Assembly: GCF_000155615.1 (NCBI RefSeq)
Contig: NZ_DS989915.1
Coordinates: 2,238,874 to 2,302,873, forward strand
Reading direction: 5' to 3'
Source of the DNA: Alcanivorax sp. DG881
GTDB lineage: Bacteria > Pseudomonadota > Gammaproteobacteria > Pseudomonadales > Alcanivoracaceae
Length of the DNA: 64,000 nucleotides
Shown: piece after piece, positions 17,545-26,462 of the stretch
How positions within the stretch are numbered: the stretch's first letter is position 1
Layout of the letters: each line of letters opens with the position of its first letter
Notes under the pieces: model-generated
The model's input: only the letters and a program-made list of their open reading frames with translations
What the model was told of the DNA's origin: nothing
Database searches by the model: none
Translations under genes and position numbers: made by a program

Positions 17545-19431
17545 ATGAACAGGCACGTTCTCACAACACCGGCCGTCACCGCTCTGCTCACTGCCCTTTG
17601 CGCCAGCGTCAACGCTGCCCCCTACGACTGGAACTACCCGGCGCCGATTAAATCCCCCGGCGCTAACGATAACGGCAAGGTCGTGCTCTTCGATGTCTCC
17701 CACGGCGGCACGGAAGGCAATGCGGACTGGGTGATCGACGGCGCTTTTTCCGACTTCGCCGATGATCTGGTCAGCGCCGGTTACACCGTGCAGGAATACC
17801 GCGGGGTGGATAAAAACAGCGACGGCGTTATCCAGTTTGTGGATGACTACACCAACCCGACCACCGCCAACAGCAACGCCAATGAAGCGGTCATCACCTA
17901 CAGCGCCATCAGCCATGCGGATGTGCTGGTGCTGGCCGAAAGCAACCGCCCTTTTACCCAATCAGAATTACAGGCACTGGAAGATTTTGTGGCCGCCGGC
18001 AAGGGCATCTTCTTTGTGGCTGACCACTACAACGCGGACCGCAACCTGAACACCTGGGACAGCACCGAAGTGTTCAACGGCTATAACCGCTCCACCCTGT
18101 CCCAGTTTAATGTGGGCGGCAGCTACGGTGACCTGCGCAATCCCGGCACCGCCAGCGGCTGGCTGGCGCAGGAATTCGGCATTCGCTTTCGCTTCAATGC
18201 CATCGACTGGCACAGCGGCGCCAGCGGCATTGAACCGGCCAGCCAGGTAGAGGGACTGACCACCGGCGTGGGCCCGGTACTGATGGCCGGTGGCGCCACC
18301 CTGGCGATCACCGACCCGAACAAGGCCAAGGGCCTGGTGTATTTCTCCACCAGCGACAGCCCCAGCCGCTGGACCCACGCGGTGGATTCCGGGCTCTATT
18401 TCGGCGGCACCGCCGAAGGCCCCTATGTGGCCATCGCCAAGTCCGGCCCCGGCAAGGCCGCCTTTATCGGTGACTCCAGCCCCATCGAAGATGCCTCCCC
18501 CAAGTACAAGCGCCAGGACAACGGCAACACCAAGAGCACCTACCCGGGCTGGACCGATGCCGGCAACGCCGCCCAGCTCAGCATTAACCTGATCGACTGG
18601 CTGGCCACCCCGGAAAGCTACACCCAGTTCAACAGCAGCGCCCACCCGGCTGGCACCGCCACGCCAACCCCCATGGCCAGCGAAGAGCTGGACGACCCGG
18701 ACAACGGCCAGCCCTGGAACACCCCCTCCGGCGGCTATAACCCCTGGGATGCCAGCACCTTTGACTACGGCGCCTATGGGGCTCCGGACGGCCCCGGTGG
18801 CAGCACTGGCGGCGGCACCGGAGACACCTTGTCCGTGAGCGAGGCACTGGCCGAACCCACGGGTACAACGGTGACGGTGGAAGGCGTGATCACCCAGGCC
18901 ATCAACGGCGAGTACGCCCTGGAAATTGAGGACAGTGCCGGCAGCGCCACCCTTTACGTGAAACTGGATAGCCAGTACCGCAACGACTTCAGCCCGCAGA
19001 ACAACCCGGCAGTGATCGGCGCAACCCTGCAGGTGAGCGGCGAGCGCGATGTCTACATGGGCGAACCCAGCATCGAATACGTCACCGACATGCAGCTGGT
19101 GGACGGTAGCAGTGGAGGCGGCAGCTGTGGCAGCAGCGGCGCGGTGTCGGTGAGCGATGCCTACGCCAGCAGCCAGGGCACCCCGCTCACCGTGGTGGGC
19201 GAAGTGATCGGCGGCGTCAACGACCCCTACGCCCTGGAGCTGGGCGACCTGAACAGCAGCACCAGCGTCTACGTGAAGCTGGAGTCCGACCAACGCGCCG
19301 AGTACAGCCCCGCCAACAACCCGGCCATGGTCGGCCAGACCCTGGAAGTGGACGGCGTGCGTGACCTGTACATGAACCACCCCAGCCTTGAATCGGTGAG
19401 CGCTCTCACCGTGATCAGCAACTGCCCCTGA
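17545..19431 (+). CDS. Secreted protein with GATase-like domain and two OB-fold repeats
   Basis: A 628-aa protein with a cleavable signal peptide (cleavage near ASVNA-AP). Residues 25-365 resemble a GATase/ThuA-like fold: VLFDVSHGG, then VLVLAESNRPFT and GKGIFFVADHYNADRN. A linker of Pro/Gly/Ser follows. Two tandem domains of about 85 residues (430-520 and 535-625) match each other closely: LSVSEA/VSVSDA, YALEI/YALEL, LYVKLDSQYR/VYVKLESDQR, NNPAVIGATL/NNPAMVGQTL. Their pattern resembles the OB folds attached to secreted nucleases and nucleotidases. It lies 67 bp before a CpdB-like gene on the same strand, so a role in extracellular nucleic acid use is possible but unproven. Confidence 0.7.
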   Translation: MNRHVLTTPAVTALLTALCASVNAAPYDWNYPAPIKSPGANDNGKVVLFDVSHGGTEGNADWVIDGAFSDFADDLVSAGYTVQEYRGVDKNSDGVIQFVDDYTNPTTANSNANEAVITYSAISHADVLVLAESNRPFTQSELQALEDFVAAGKGIFFVADHYNADRNLNTWDSTEVFNGYNRSTLSQFNVGGSYGDLRNPGTASGWLAQEFGIRFRFNAIDWHSGASGIEPASQVEGLTTGVGPVLMAGGATLAITDPNKAKGLVYFSTSDSPSRWTHAVDSGLYFGGTAEGPYVAIAKSGPGKAAFIGDSSPIEDASPKYKRQDNGNTKSTYPGWTDAGNAAQLSINLIDWLATPESYTQFNSSAHPAGTATPTPMASEELDDPDNGQPWNTPSGGYNPWDASTFDYGAYGAPDGPGGSTGGGTGDTLSVSEALAEPTGTTVTVEGVITQAINGEYALEIEDSAGSATLYVKLDSQYRNDFSPQNNPAVIGATLQVSGERDVYMGEPSIEYVTDMQLVDGSSGGGSCGSSGAVSVSDAYASSQGTPLTVVGEVIGGVNDPYALELGDLNSSTSVYVKLESDQRAEYSPANNPAMVGQTLEVDGVRDLYMNHPSLESVSALTVISNCP

Positions 19432-19498
19432 TTCGTTTTAAAAAATTCTCCGGCGGCGTTCGCGCCGCCCTTCCTTGAACCCAAACACAGGAAACACC

Positions 19499-21499
19499 AT
19501 GAAGGCTTCACTGCGATCCCTGCTGGCCCTGTCCCTGGCCGGCGGCGCCATGCTCAGCGGCTGCGGCGGCGATGATGACAACACCCCCGCCCAACAGGAC
19601 ACCACCCCACGGGTGGATCTGCGCCTGATGGAAACCACCGATATCCACGCCAACGTGATGGACTACAACTACTACAGCGACAGCGTAGATAACGGCCACG
19701 GTCTGGTACGTACCGCCATGCTGGTCAAGCAGGCCCGTGAGGAAATTGCCCACCCAGAAAATTCCGCTTTGGTGGACAACGGCGACCTGATCCAGGGCAG
19801 CCCCATGGGCGACTGGCGCCAGGCGCAAGGGCTCACCAGCGGCGAAGTGCACCCGGTCTACAAGGTCATGAATGAAATGGCCTACGACGTGGGCAACTAC
19901 GGCAATCACGAATTCAACTATGGCCTGGATTTCCTCGCCGAAAGCGTGGACGACGCCGCCTTCCCCTACATCAGCGCCAACGTATTCAGCGCCGACGGCA
20001 ACACCCCCCACTTCGACCAGTACAAGCTAATCACCAAGACGGTCTACGACCGGAACGGCAACCCCCACGAACTGACCCTGGGCTTTATCGGCTTCCTGCC
20101 ACCGCAAATCATGCAGTGGGACAAGAAGAACCTGGAGGGCAAGGTCACCGCCAAAGACATCAAGGCCACCGCGGAGTTACTGGTGCCACAGATGAAGGCG
20201 GAAGGGGCGGACATCATCGTCGCCATTCCCCATTCCGGCATCAACACCACCGCCTACTCGGAAGAGGCCAAGGCAGAAAACAGCAGCTGGTACCTGGCGG
20301 ACGTGGAGGGCATCGACGCCATCATGTTCGGCCACAGCCACCTGACCTTCCCCTCGGACAGCTTTGCCAACACTGTTAACGTGGATCTGGAAAAAGGCAC
20401 CATCAAGGGCGTGCCCTCGGTAATGCCCGGCTACTGGGGCAGCCACCTGGGCATCATCGATCTGAGCCTGGCACTCAATGAGGACGGTGAAAGCTGGACC
20501 GTGGTGGACAGCAAGGTGGAAGCCCGCGCCCTGGACCCGGACGGGGAGGCCGATGCCGCCCTCACCGCCCTGGTGAAGCCCGACCACGACGCCACCCTGG
20601 AATACATGGGCCAGGTGATCGGCGAATCCACCGATGACATCTTCAGCTTCCTGGCGGTGGTGAAGGATGATCCTTCCATCCAGATCGTCAGCGATGCCCA
20701 GAAAGCCTATGTAGAAGACGCTATTGTCGGTACCGAGCTGGATGGTCTGCCGGTATTGTCCGCCGCGGCCCCGTTCAAGGCCTGTGACCGTGACGGGGTC
20801 TGCGCCGAGGAAAGCAGCTTCACCGTGGTACCGGCCGGCGAGCTGCAAGTGAAGAACATTGCCGACCTGTACCTCTACCCCAACACCCTGATGGCGGTAA
20901 AAGTCACCGGTGCCGAACTGGAACAGTGGCTGGAATGTTCCGCCTCGCAATTTTTCCAGATCACGGATACCACCGACCGGCAGGAGCTGGTGGATTTCAG
21001 TGGCTTCCCCACCTACAACTTCGATGTTATCGACGGCGTCACCTACCAGATCGATGTAACCGAACCGGCCCGCTACGATCGTGACTGCGCCAAGATAAGT
21101 GACGGCACCCGTATCGTTGACCTGCAGTTCGACGGCGCCGCCATCGATCCGGCCCAAGAGTTCCTCATCGCCAGCAACAACTACCGCGCCACCGGCGGCC
21201 ACTTCGCCGGCACCGGTGGCGACCATGTGGTGATCGAATCTCCGGACGAAAACCGCCAGGTAGTCGGCAACTACATCCAGGCCAACAGCCCGGTAACGCC
21301 CACCGCCGACAACAACTGGTCGTTTGCCCCGATCCTGGGTTACAGCAGTGATCTGCAAATCGTCTTCCGGGCACCCAACACCGACCGCGCCAAAAACTTC
21401 GTGGCCGACGCAGTGGCCGGAGCCGGTGGCAGCTTTATGGCCTCCCTGCTGGATGACAGCGGCAACGAAGCCATCTACGAGCTGAACCTGCAGCCCTGA
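19499..21499 (+). CDS. CpdB-like 2',3'-cyclic nucleotidase / 5'-nucleotidase lipoprotein
   Basis: A 666-aa calcineurin-like phosphoesterase with a lipoprotein signal (AMLSGC, then GGDDDN). The metallophosphoesterase motifs are in order: METTDIHANVMDYNYY, NGDLIQGSP, GNHEFNYGLDFL, AIPHSG and FGHSHLTFPS, followed by PGYWGSHLGIIDL. These sequences fit CpdB better than UshA. The 5'-nucleotidase C-terminal domain covers about 380-620 (PAGELQVKNIADLYLYPNTL; IASNNYRATGGHF). Releases nucleosides and phosphate from nucleotides outside the cytoplasm. ATG 19499 follows CAGGAAA. Probably paired with the upstream OB-fold protein. Confidence 0.87.
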   Translation: MKASLRSLLALSLAGGAMLSGCGGDDDNTPAQQDTTPRVDLRLMETTDIHANVMDYNYYSDSVDNGHGLVRTAMLVKQAREEIAHPENSALVDNGDLIQGSPMGDWRQAQGLTSGEVHPVYKVMNEMAYDVGNYGNHEFNYGLDFLAESVDDAAFPYISANVFSADGNTPHFDQYKLITKTVYDRNGNPHELTLGFIGFLPPQIMQWDKKNLEGKVTAKDIKATAELLVPQMKAEGADIIVAIPHSGINTTAYSEEAKAENSSWYLADVEGIDAIMFGHSHLTFPSDSFANTVNVDLEKGTIKGVPSVMPGYWGSHLGIIDLSLALNEDGESWTVVDSKVEARALDPDGEADAALTALVKPDHDATLEYMGQVIGESTDDIFSFLAVVKDDPSIQIVSDAQKAYVEDAIVGTELDGLPVLSAAAPFKACDRDGVCAEESSFTVVPAGELQVKNIADLYLYPNTLMAVKVTGAELEQWLECSASQFFQITDTTDRQELVDFSGFPTYNFDVIDGVTYQIDVTEPARYDRDCAKISDGTRIVDLQFDGAAIDPAQEFLIASNNYRATGGHFAGTGGDHVVIESPDENRQVVGNYIQANSPVTPTADNNWSFAPILGYSSDLQIVFRAPNTDRAKNFVADAVAGAGGSFMASLLDDSGNEAIYELNLQP

Positions 21500-21508
21500 G
21501 GCATCCAT

Positions 21509-21537
21509 CCCGGCCTGCCATCACAGGGTAGGCCGGG
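21509..21537. terminator. Weak hairpin between convergent cpdB-like and ligE genes
   Basis: CCCGGCCT (21509-21516) pairs with AGGCCGGG (21530-21537). There is no T-tract, so this is tentative. Confidence 0.4.
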
Positions 21538-21571
21538 TGACATCGCTGCACCCGAAACCACAAAACTGCCG

Positions 21572-22423
21572 TTACGGCTCTGCCAGGGGTTCGTCGTTTC
21601 TGATCCGCAGAAAACTGGCAAAGCGTGGCAGCCCCGTGGCGGTTTTGCCGAAATACTTATAGGTCACGGTGGCGCCCAATGGCGGCGGCGTTTTGCGCTG
21701 TTTATCGGTAAAGCCGGTGCCCAACCGGAATTGCCGGCCATCGTCCCGCTGCACCACCAACGCCCCCAGCATGCCCCGGTACTTGCCTTTCCCTTCCGTG
21801 TGGCCAACCACCACGGCTTCCGCATCCTGGTACGTCTTCACTTTCAGAATCGCATCACTGCGGCCCGCCTGGTACAGGCTGTCCCCGTGATGCAGCATCA
21901 GGCCTTCACCCCCCGCCGCCATGACCTTGTCCAGCCGCTGCAACAGTGCCGCGTGGCTGGACGCGGGCTGCTGCTCTATCACGGAAAACGTATAGGCATT
22001 ACTGGCTGACGCCAGCGCCTTCATTTGTTGAATACGCTGCGAGAAGGGCGCGCCACTGGCGGGCAGATCAAACACCTTGTATCGAATCTGCCGCCACTCC
22101 TTTGCATCGGGCTGCAACCGGCGTACCGCAGCAGACACCTCCGCAAAACGCCCATGCCCCATCCACAGCTCTCCGTCCATGGGCGTATCCGGGTAACCGC
22201 GCACAAACCAGGCCGGCGCCTTGATCACGTGCCCGCCTTTGCTGATCAACTGCTCCCCATTCCAGTAGGCCCGCACCCCATCCAGCTTTTCGCTGACCCA
22301 ATACCCCTGCAGCGCCATCCCTTTCTTATAACTCTGCGCCAGCTGCAGTGCCGGGCCCTGGGCCAGACACCAGCCGGCCATTATCCACAGGCCAATAATG
22401 GCCAGTCCTTGCCTGCTCTTCAC
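21572..22423 (-). CDS. ligE: Periplasmic ATP-dependent DNA ligase
   Basis: A 283-aa minimal ATP-dependent DNA ligase with a signal peptide (about residues 1-22, ending in LAQ). The nucleotidyltransferase motif I is SEKLDGVRAYW, with the adenylated Lys in KLDG. Other motifs are DGELWMG (III), EGLMLHH (IV) and ILKVK (V); a short OB domain follows (about 200-283). This size and export signal fit the Lig E type found in Neisseria, Haemophilus and Vibrio, proposed to repair DNA in the periplasm during uptake. It is convergent with the nucleotidase gene. Confidence 0.86.
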   Translation of the reverse strand: MKSRQGLAIIGLWIMAGWCLAQGPALQLAQSYKKGMALQGYWVSEKLDGVRAYWNGEQLISKGGHVIKAPAWFVRGYPDTPMDGELWMGHGRFAEVSAAVRRLQPDAKEWRQIRYKVFDLPASGAPFSQRIQQMKALASASNAYTFSVIEQQPASSHAALLQRLDKVMAAGGEGLMLHHGDSLYQAGRSDAILKVKTYQDAEAVVVGHTEGKGKYRGMLGALVVQRDDGRQFRLGTGFTDKQRKTPPPLGATVTYKYFGKTATGLPRFASFLRIRNDEPLAEP

Positions 22424-22569
22424 GGCATCCTCCCCGGTTTATGTCAGGCTGGCACCATGACAGATTCCGGCCGCGCGCCCTGTCCGTTTGCGCATACCGG
22501 TGATGTAAGCCATAACGGTTTGCAACAAATCGCGATCGGCTGCATCCAACAGGCAGGAGGTAAAAAATT

Positions 22570-23631
22570 ATGCGAATTATCACATTAATGGGATTGCTGG
22601 TGATCAGCGCACCGAGCCTGGCTGCGGAAGCCTATTTTGCCGGTGGCTGTTTCTGGTGTACCGAGTCCGATTTTGAGCAACTGGACGGCGTGAGCGAAGC
22701 CATTAGTGGCTATGCCGGCGGTGACGAGGTGAACCCCAGTTATGAGCAGGTGGCATCCGGAAACACCGGGCACACCGAAGCGGTCAAGGTGATCTACGAC
22801 CCCGAGATAGTCAGCTATGCCAATCTGGTGACCTGGTTATGGCGTCATATCGACCCCACCGATGCCAACGGGCAATTTGTGGACCGTGGCAAACAGTACC
22901 GTAGCGAAATTTTTTATCAGACGGCTGACGAGAAAAAAATCGCCGACGCGTCACGGGCCTCTCTGGAAAAAAGCGGGCGTTTCGACAAGCCCATCGTTAC
23001 CAATGTCACCAAACTGGATACCTTCTATCCGGCCGAAGACTACCACCAGAACTACTACAAGACGCACTCCATCAAGTACAAGTACTACCGCTATCGCTCC
23101 GGCCGGGACCAGTTCCTGGAAGAGCACTGGGACGACCCGAGCCACCGACCCTGGCTTGAAAAGAATGTCACCCAGTCATGGCAAGGGCCGGATAATTTTG
23201 CGCGCCCCAGCGACGACGAACTGAAAAAATCCCTGCCGGAACTGGTCTACAAGGTCACCCGTGAAGACGCCACCGAGCGCGCCTTCCAGAACCGTTACTG
23301 GGATAACAAGGCCGCCGGTATTTATGTGGATGTGATCAGTGGCGAGCCGTTGTTTTCATCGAAGGACAAATACAAGTCCGGCACCGGCTGGCCCAGCTTT
23401 ACCCAGCCCATTGATAAATCCTTTATCACTGTCCACGAGGACAACACCCTGTTCACCACCCGAACGGAAGTGCGCAGCCGCTATGCGGACTCTCACCTTG
23501 GCCACGTTTTCGCAGACGGCCCCGCGCCCACCGGGAAGCGCTGGTGCATGAACTCCGCCGCGCTACGGTTTGTTCCCGTCGATCAAATGGCAGAACAGGG
23601 CTACGAGAAATACCTCTCTTTATTTGAATAA
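22570..23631 (+). CDS. msrAB: Exported bifunctional methionine sulfoxide reductase MsrA-MsrB
   Basis: A 353-aa fusion with an N-terminal signal peptide (to about SLAAEA). MsrA (20-190) has the catalytic GGCFWCTE and the conserved GYAGG and YHQNYY. MsrB (about 215-350) has [18 protein letters not shown] and catalytic [11 protein letters not shown]. The two CxxC zinc motifs usual in many MsrB proteins are missing ([11 protein letters not shown] in place of the first), so this is a zinc-free form. Repairs both S- and R-methionine sulfoxide in periplasmic proteins. It follows AGGAGG. Confidence 0.92.
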   Translation: MRIITLMGLLVISAPSLAAEAYFAGGCFWCTESDFEQLDGVSEAISGYAGGDEVNPSYEQVASGNTGHTEAVKVIYDPEIVSYANLVTWLWRHIDPTDANGQFVDRGKQYRSEIFYQTADEKKIADASRASLEKSGRFDKPIVTNVTKLDTFYPAEDYHQNYYKTHSIKYKYYRYRSGRDQFLEEHWDDPSHRPWLEKNVTQSWQGPDNFARPSDDELKKSLPELVYKVTREDATERAFQNRYWDNKAAGIYVDVISGEPLFSSKDKYKSGTGWPSFTQPIDKSFITVHEDNTLFTTRTEVRSRYADSHLGHVFADGPAPTGKRWCMNSAALRFVPVDQMAEQGYEKYLSLFE

Positions 23632-23642
23632 TGATTTTGCAA

Positions 23643-23679
23643 AAAAAAGCGCGGATAGTTTTCCTGTTCGCGCTTTTTT
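23643..23679. terminator. Bidirectional terminator
   Basis: AAAAAAGCGCG (23643-23653) and CGCGCTTTTTT (23669-23679) pair. This gives a T-tract for msrAB on plus and for the DUF808 gene on minus. Confidence 0.88.
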
Positions 23680-23703
23680 GTGTGTTAATTTTTCGTTTTT
23701 CTC

Positions 23704-24636
23704 TTACTGTTTTTTCAATTTTCCTGCACCGGTGACCAACAGCAACAAGACACTTCCGGCAATAACACCCAATACCAGATTCGCCAGCATGGGCGCCACG
23801 ACACTGAGGATTCCCGACAACGGCAATGACGCCATGGCGTCGTCCAGATGATGCAGGGCATCGTGGCTACCCGGCAAGCCGTGAAGCAAAATGCCGCCCC
23901 CTACCAGGAACATGGCCGCCGTACCGGCGACAGAAAGAAACTTCATTAGCCGTGGCGAAAAGCCCACCAGCATTTTCCCCAGCGCTTCGCGAACTTTTCC
24001 GCCTTTCTCCCTGGCCGTTTCGATCAGGTGCAAACCCGCATCATCCATTTTCACGATACCGGCCACCAGGCCGTAGACGCCAATCGTCATGCCGATGGCA
24101 ATAATACTGACCACCATCACTTGCTGCACGAAAGGTGCAGCTTGCACTGTGCCCAGGGCGATCACGATGATTTCTGCAGAAAGAATAAAGTCCGTGCGCA
24201 CTGCGCCTTTAATCTTGTTCTTTTCAAAAGCGACCAGGTCCACATTTGGATCCGCCATGGCCTTGAGTTTTTCCTCATGCTTCCGGTCATCTTCTTTGCC
24301 ATGGAAAAAAGTGTGTGCCAGTTTTTCCACCCCTTCGTAGCACAAGTAGGCCCCGCCGAGCATCAGCAGCGGTGTAATCAACCAGGGCAAAAAAGCGCTG
24401 ATCAACAGCGCCGAAGGCACCAGAATAAACTTGTTGCGCATGGAGCCTTTGGCTACCGCCCAGACCACCGGCAGCTCACGTTCCGCACGAACGCCGGAGG
24501 TCTGCTCCGCATTCAACGCCAGATCATCCCCCAATACCCCGGCGGTCTTTTTTGCCGCCACCTTGGTCATTACCGATACATCGTCAAGCACCGCTGCGAT
24601 GTCATCGAGCAACATTAATAAACTGGTTCCAGCCAC
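23704..24636 (-). CDS. DUF808 (YedI-type) inner-membrane protein
   Basis: A 310-aa protein that opens with the family signature MAGTSLLMLLDDIAAVLDDV, followed by KKTAGVLGDDLALNAEQ. About six hydrophobic segments follow (VPSALLISAFLPWLITPLLML; IIVIALGTVQAAPF; VSIIAIGMTIGVYGL; near the C terminus VLGVIAGSVLLLLV). The function of the family is unknown. It is convergent with msrAB and shares its terminator. Length is normal for the family. Confidence 0.88.
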   Translation of the reverse strand: MAGTSLLMLLDDIAAVLDDVSVMTKVAAKKTAGVLGDDLALNAEQTSGVRAERELPVVWAVAKGSMRNKFILVPSALLISAFLPWLITPLLMLGGAYLCYEGVEKLAHTFFHGKEDDRKHEEKLKAMADPNVDLVAFEKNKIKGAVRTDFILSAEIIVIALGTVQAAPFVQQVMVVSIIAIGMTIGVYGLVAGIVKMDDAGLHLIETAREKGGKVREALGKMLVGFSPRLMKFLSVAGTAAMFLVGGGILLHGLPGSHDALHHLDDAMASLPLSGILSVVAPMLANLVLGVIAGSVLLLLVTGAGKLKKQ

Positions 24637-24690
24637 GTTATCTATCCTTGTAAATGGAGTTGTGCCTCAACAATTAACTCGCCAAGACTA

Positions 24691-26055
24691 TCACGCCTCG
24701 GCACCCTCTCTATTTGGCAGCGGCAAGCGCGGCCGGTTAATGGCGATCGCCGCGATACCGGCAATGGCCAGTGCCCAGCAATAATGAATGGAACCGATCA
24801 GCGCCAGGGGGGACAGCTTGGCGATGGAGCAGGCCAGCAGCACCTGGGCACCGTAGGGAATCAGGCCCTGCACCACACAGGAAAAGATATCCAGCAGGCT
24901 GGCGGAGCGACGCAGGTCCACGCCGTGGTCGTTGGCGATGTCCCGGGCCATTTCACCGGTGAGCACGATGGCCACGGTATTGTTGGCCACGAACACATTG
25001 GCGAATACCACCAGCAGGGCAATGCCCACTTCACCGGCCCGCTGCAGGGGAAGCTTGAGCCAGCGGGTCAGGCCGTGGATGCGTTCAATCACCCAGCGGG
25101 TGCCGCCCTGGTCGGTCATCAATTGCGATAACCCACCAATCAACATGGACAGCAGCATGATCTCGAACATGCCTTCGAAGCCCGTGTAGATGGCCCCGTT
25201 CATACTGGCAAGTGTGTAGTCCGGCATCATCACCATGCCGGTAATGCCCGCCGTGACGATGCCCACGATCAGTACCGCCAGCACATTCAGGCCACAAAGC
25301 GCCAACCCGAATACCAGCAGGTAGGGCACCACCAGCGCAAACCGGAAGGGCTCAGCTTCCACCTGGTGCTCCCCACCGCCCAACACGATCAGCAACAGCA
25401 CCGTCAGCGCCGCCGCCGGCACGGCAATCCAGATATTCACCCGGAACTTGTCCTTCAACGACACGCCCTGACTGCGAGTCGATGCAATGGTGGTATCGGA
25501 AATCATCGACAGGTTGTCGCCAAACATGGCACCGCCCACCACCGCGCCCAGGGCCAGCGGGACGGACAGCTCCGTGGCCCCGGCGAAACCGACGGCAATG
25601 GGGGCCGTGGCCGCAATGGTGCCCATGGAGGTACCCATGGCGGTGGCGATAAAGGCAGAAATCAGAAACAGGGCAGGCAACACCCACTCGGCAGGAATGA
25701 TGGTCAGCCCCAGCTGTACGGTGGCGTCTACACTGCCAATGCTGTCACTGACGCTGGCAAATGCCCCGGCAAGCAGGAACACCAGGCACATCAGCAACAG
25801 GTTGGGATGACCGATCCCCGCCAGCAACCGGTCCACGCTGGTGTTCACCCTTTTTCCGGCCACCCGGGCCATCAGCATGGACAACACGATGGCCGCCATG
25901 GCCACCACCGGTGCCTTGATCTGGTAGAACGCGAAGTCGGTGCCGGCGGAGGTGTAATAAAGCCCGCTACCGAGAAACACCACCAGAAAAAACAGCAGCG
26001 GAATCAGTGGCCAGGCCCGCGGAGAAGGCGCCGCTGGCGTCATGGGTTCTGTCAT
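24691..26055 (-). CDS. NhaC-family Na+/H+ antiporter-like transporter
   Basis: A 454-aa membrane protein with 11-12 hydrophobic helices. FLLAGAFASVSDSIGSVDA, SAFIATAMGTSMGTIAATAP and GGAMFGDNLSMISDTTIA match the NhaC family. The motif VANNTVAIVLTGEMA and SCVVQGLIPYGAQVLLA repeat the pattern in the second half. Likely exchanges Na+ for H+, though NhaC-type proteins that carry organic ions or amino acids are known. The ATG at 26055 has no clear ribosome site; a second ATG lies four codons later. A REP cluster lies upstream. Confidence 0.82.
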   Translation of the reverse strand: MTEPMTPAAPSPRAWPLIPLLFFLVVFLGSGLYYTSAGTDFAFYQIKAPVVAMAAIVLSMLMARVAGKRVNTSVDRLLAGIGHPNLLLMCLVFLLAGAFASVSDSIGSVDATVQLGLTIIPAEWVLPALFLISAFIATAMGTSMGTIAATAPIAVGFAGATELSVPLALGAVVGGAMFGDNLSMISDTTIASTRSQGVSLKDKFRVNIWIAVPAAALTVLLLIVLGGGEHQVEAEPFRFALVVPYLLVFGLALCGLNVLAVLIVGIVTAGITGMVMMPDYTLASMNGAIYTGFEGMFEIMLLSMLIGGLSQLMTDQGGTRWVIERIHGLTRWLKLPLQRAGEVGIALLVVFANVFVANNTVAIVLTGEMARDIANDHGVDLRRSASLLDIFSCVVQGLIPYGAQVLLACSIAKLSPLALIGSIHYCWALAIAGIAAIAINRPRLPLPNREGAEA

Positions 26056-26129
26056 GGAAGGCCCCGATCAGTCAATGATCGGCCCAGTGTAGAGATTTCG
26101 TCAGCAAGTCGGTAGCAGCGCCTCTCTCC

Positions 26130-26414
26130 CTGTAGGAGTTCCCTTCCAGGGGACGAACGGCGATAGATCGGCGCCAATCCACCATAGGCGCTATGGATTT
26201 CGCTTGCAGGCAAGCTCCCACATCTCAATCACAAGGCGTCCGCAAGAAAGGAAGGCTTTCTGTGGGAGCGTGCCTGCACGCGAAAGCACTGAGGCGCGAA
26301 CCGCGGGGCGATCAGGGAGGGCAGAGCCCGGCAGGTTTCAAAAAAGATGGCTGCCGTTCGACTCTCTGTCGCCTCGCTGCGCTCGGTTCGTCCCCTGGAA
26401 GGGAACTCCTACAG
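26130..26414. repeat. REP cluster: two nested inverted REP pairs
   Basis: The outer pair is family 1: 26130-26158 on plus (TGTAGGAGTTCCCTTCCAGG...) and its exact reverse complement at 26386-26414. The inner pair is family 3: 26199-26222 (minus head) and 26261-26284 (plus; TGTGGGAGCGTGCCTGCACG...). Each unit has a GTAGGAG or GTGGGAG head followed by a short hairpin (TCCC...GGGA or GCTTGC...GCAAGC). The stretch fills the space between the NhaC gene start and the acyl-CoA carboxylase stop. No ORF of note. Confidence 0.82.
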
Positions 26415-26462
26415 CGGCTTCGTGCCTGGGTGTTCGTAGCTCGAGGCGCGTTGCTGGCCTTT

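Noticed and set aside
26130..26414. CRISPR array
   Set aside because: The repeats are in inverted pairs of two different REP families with unequal spacing, not direct repeats with uniform spacers, and no cas genes are near.
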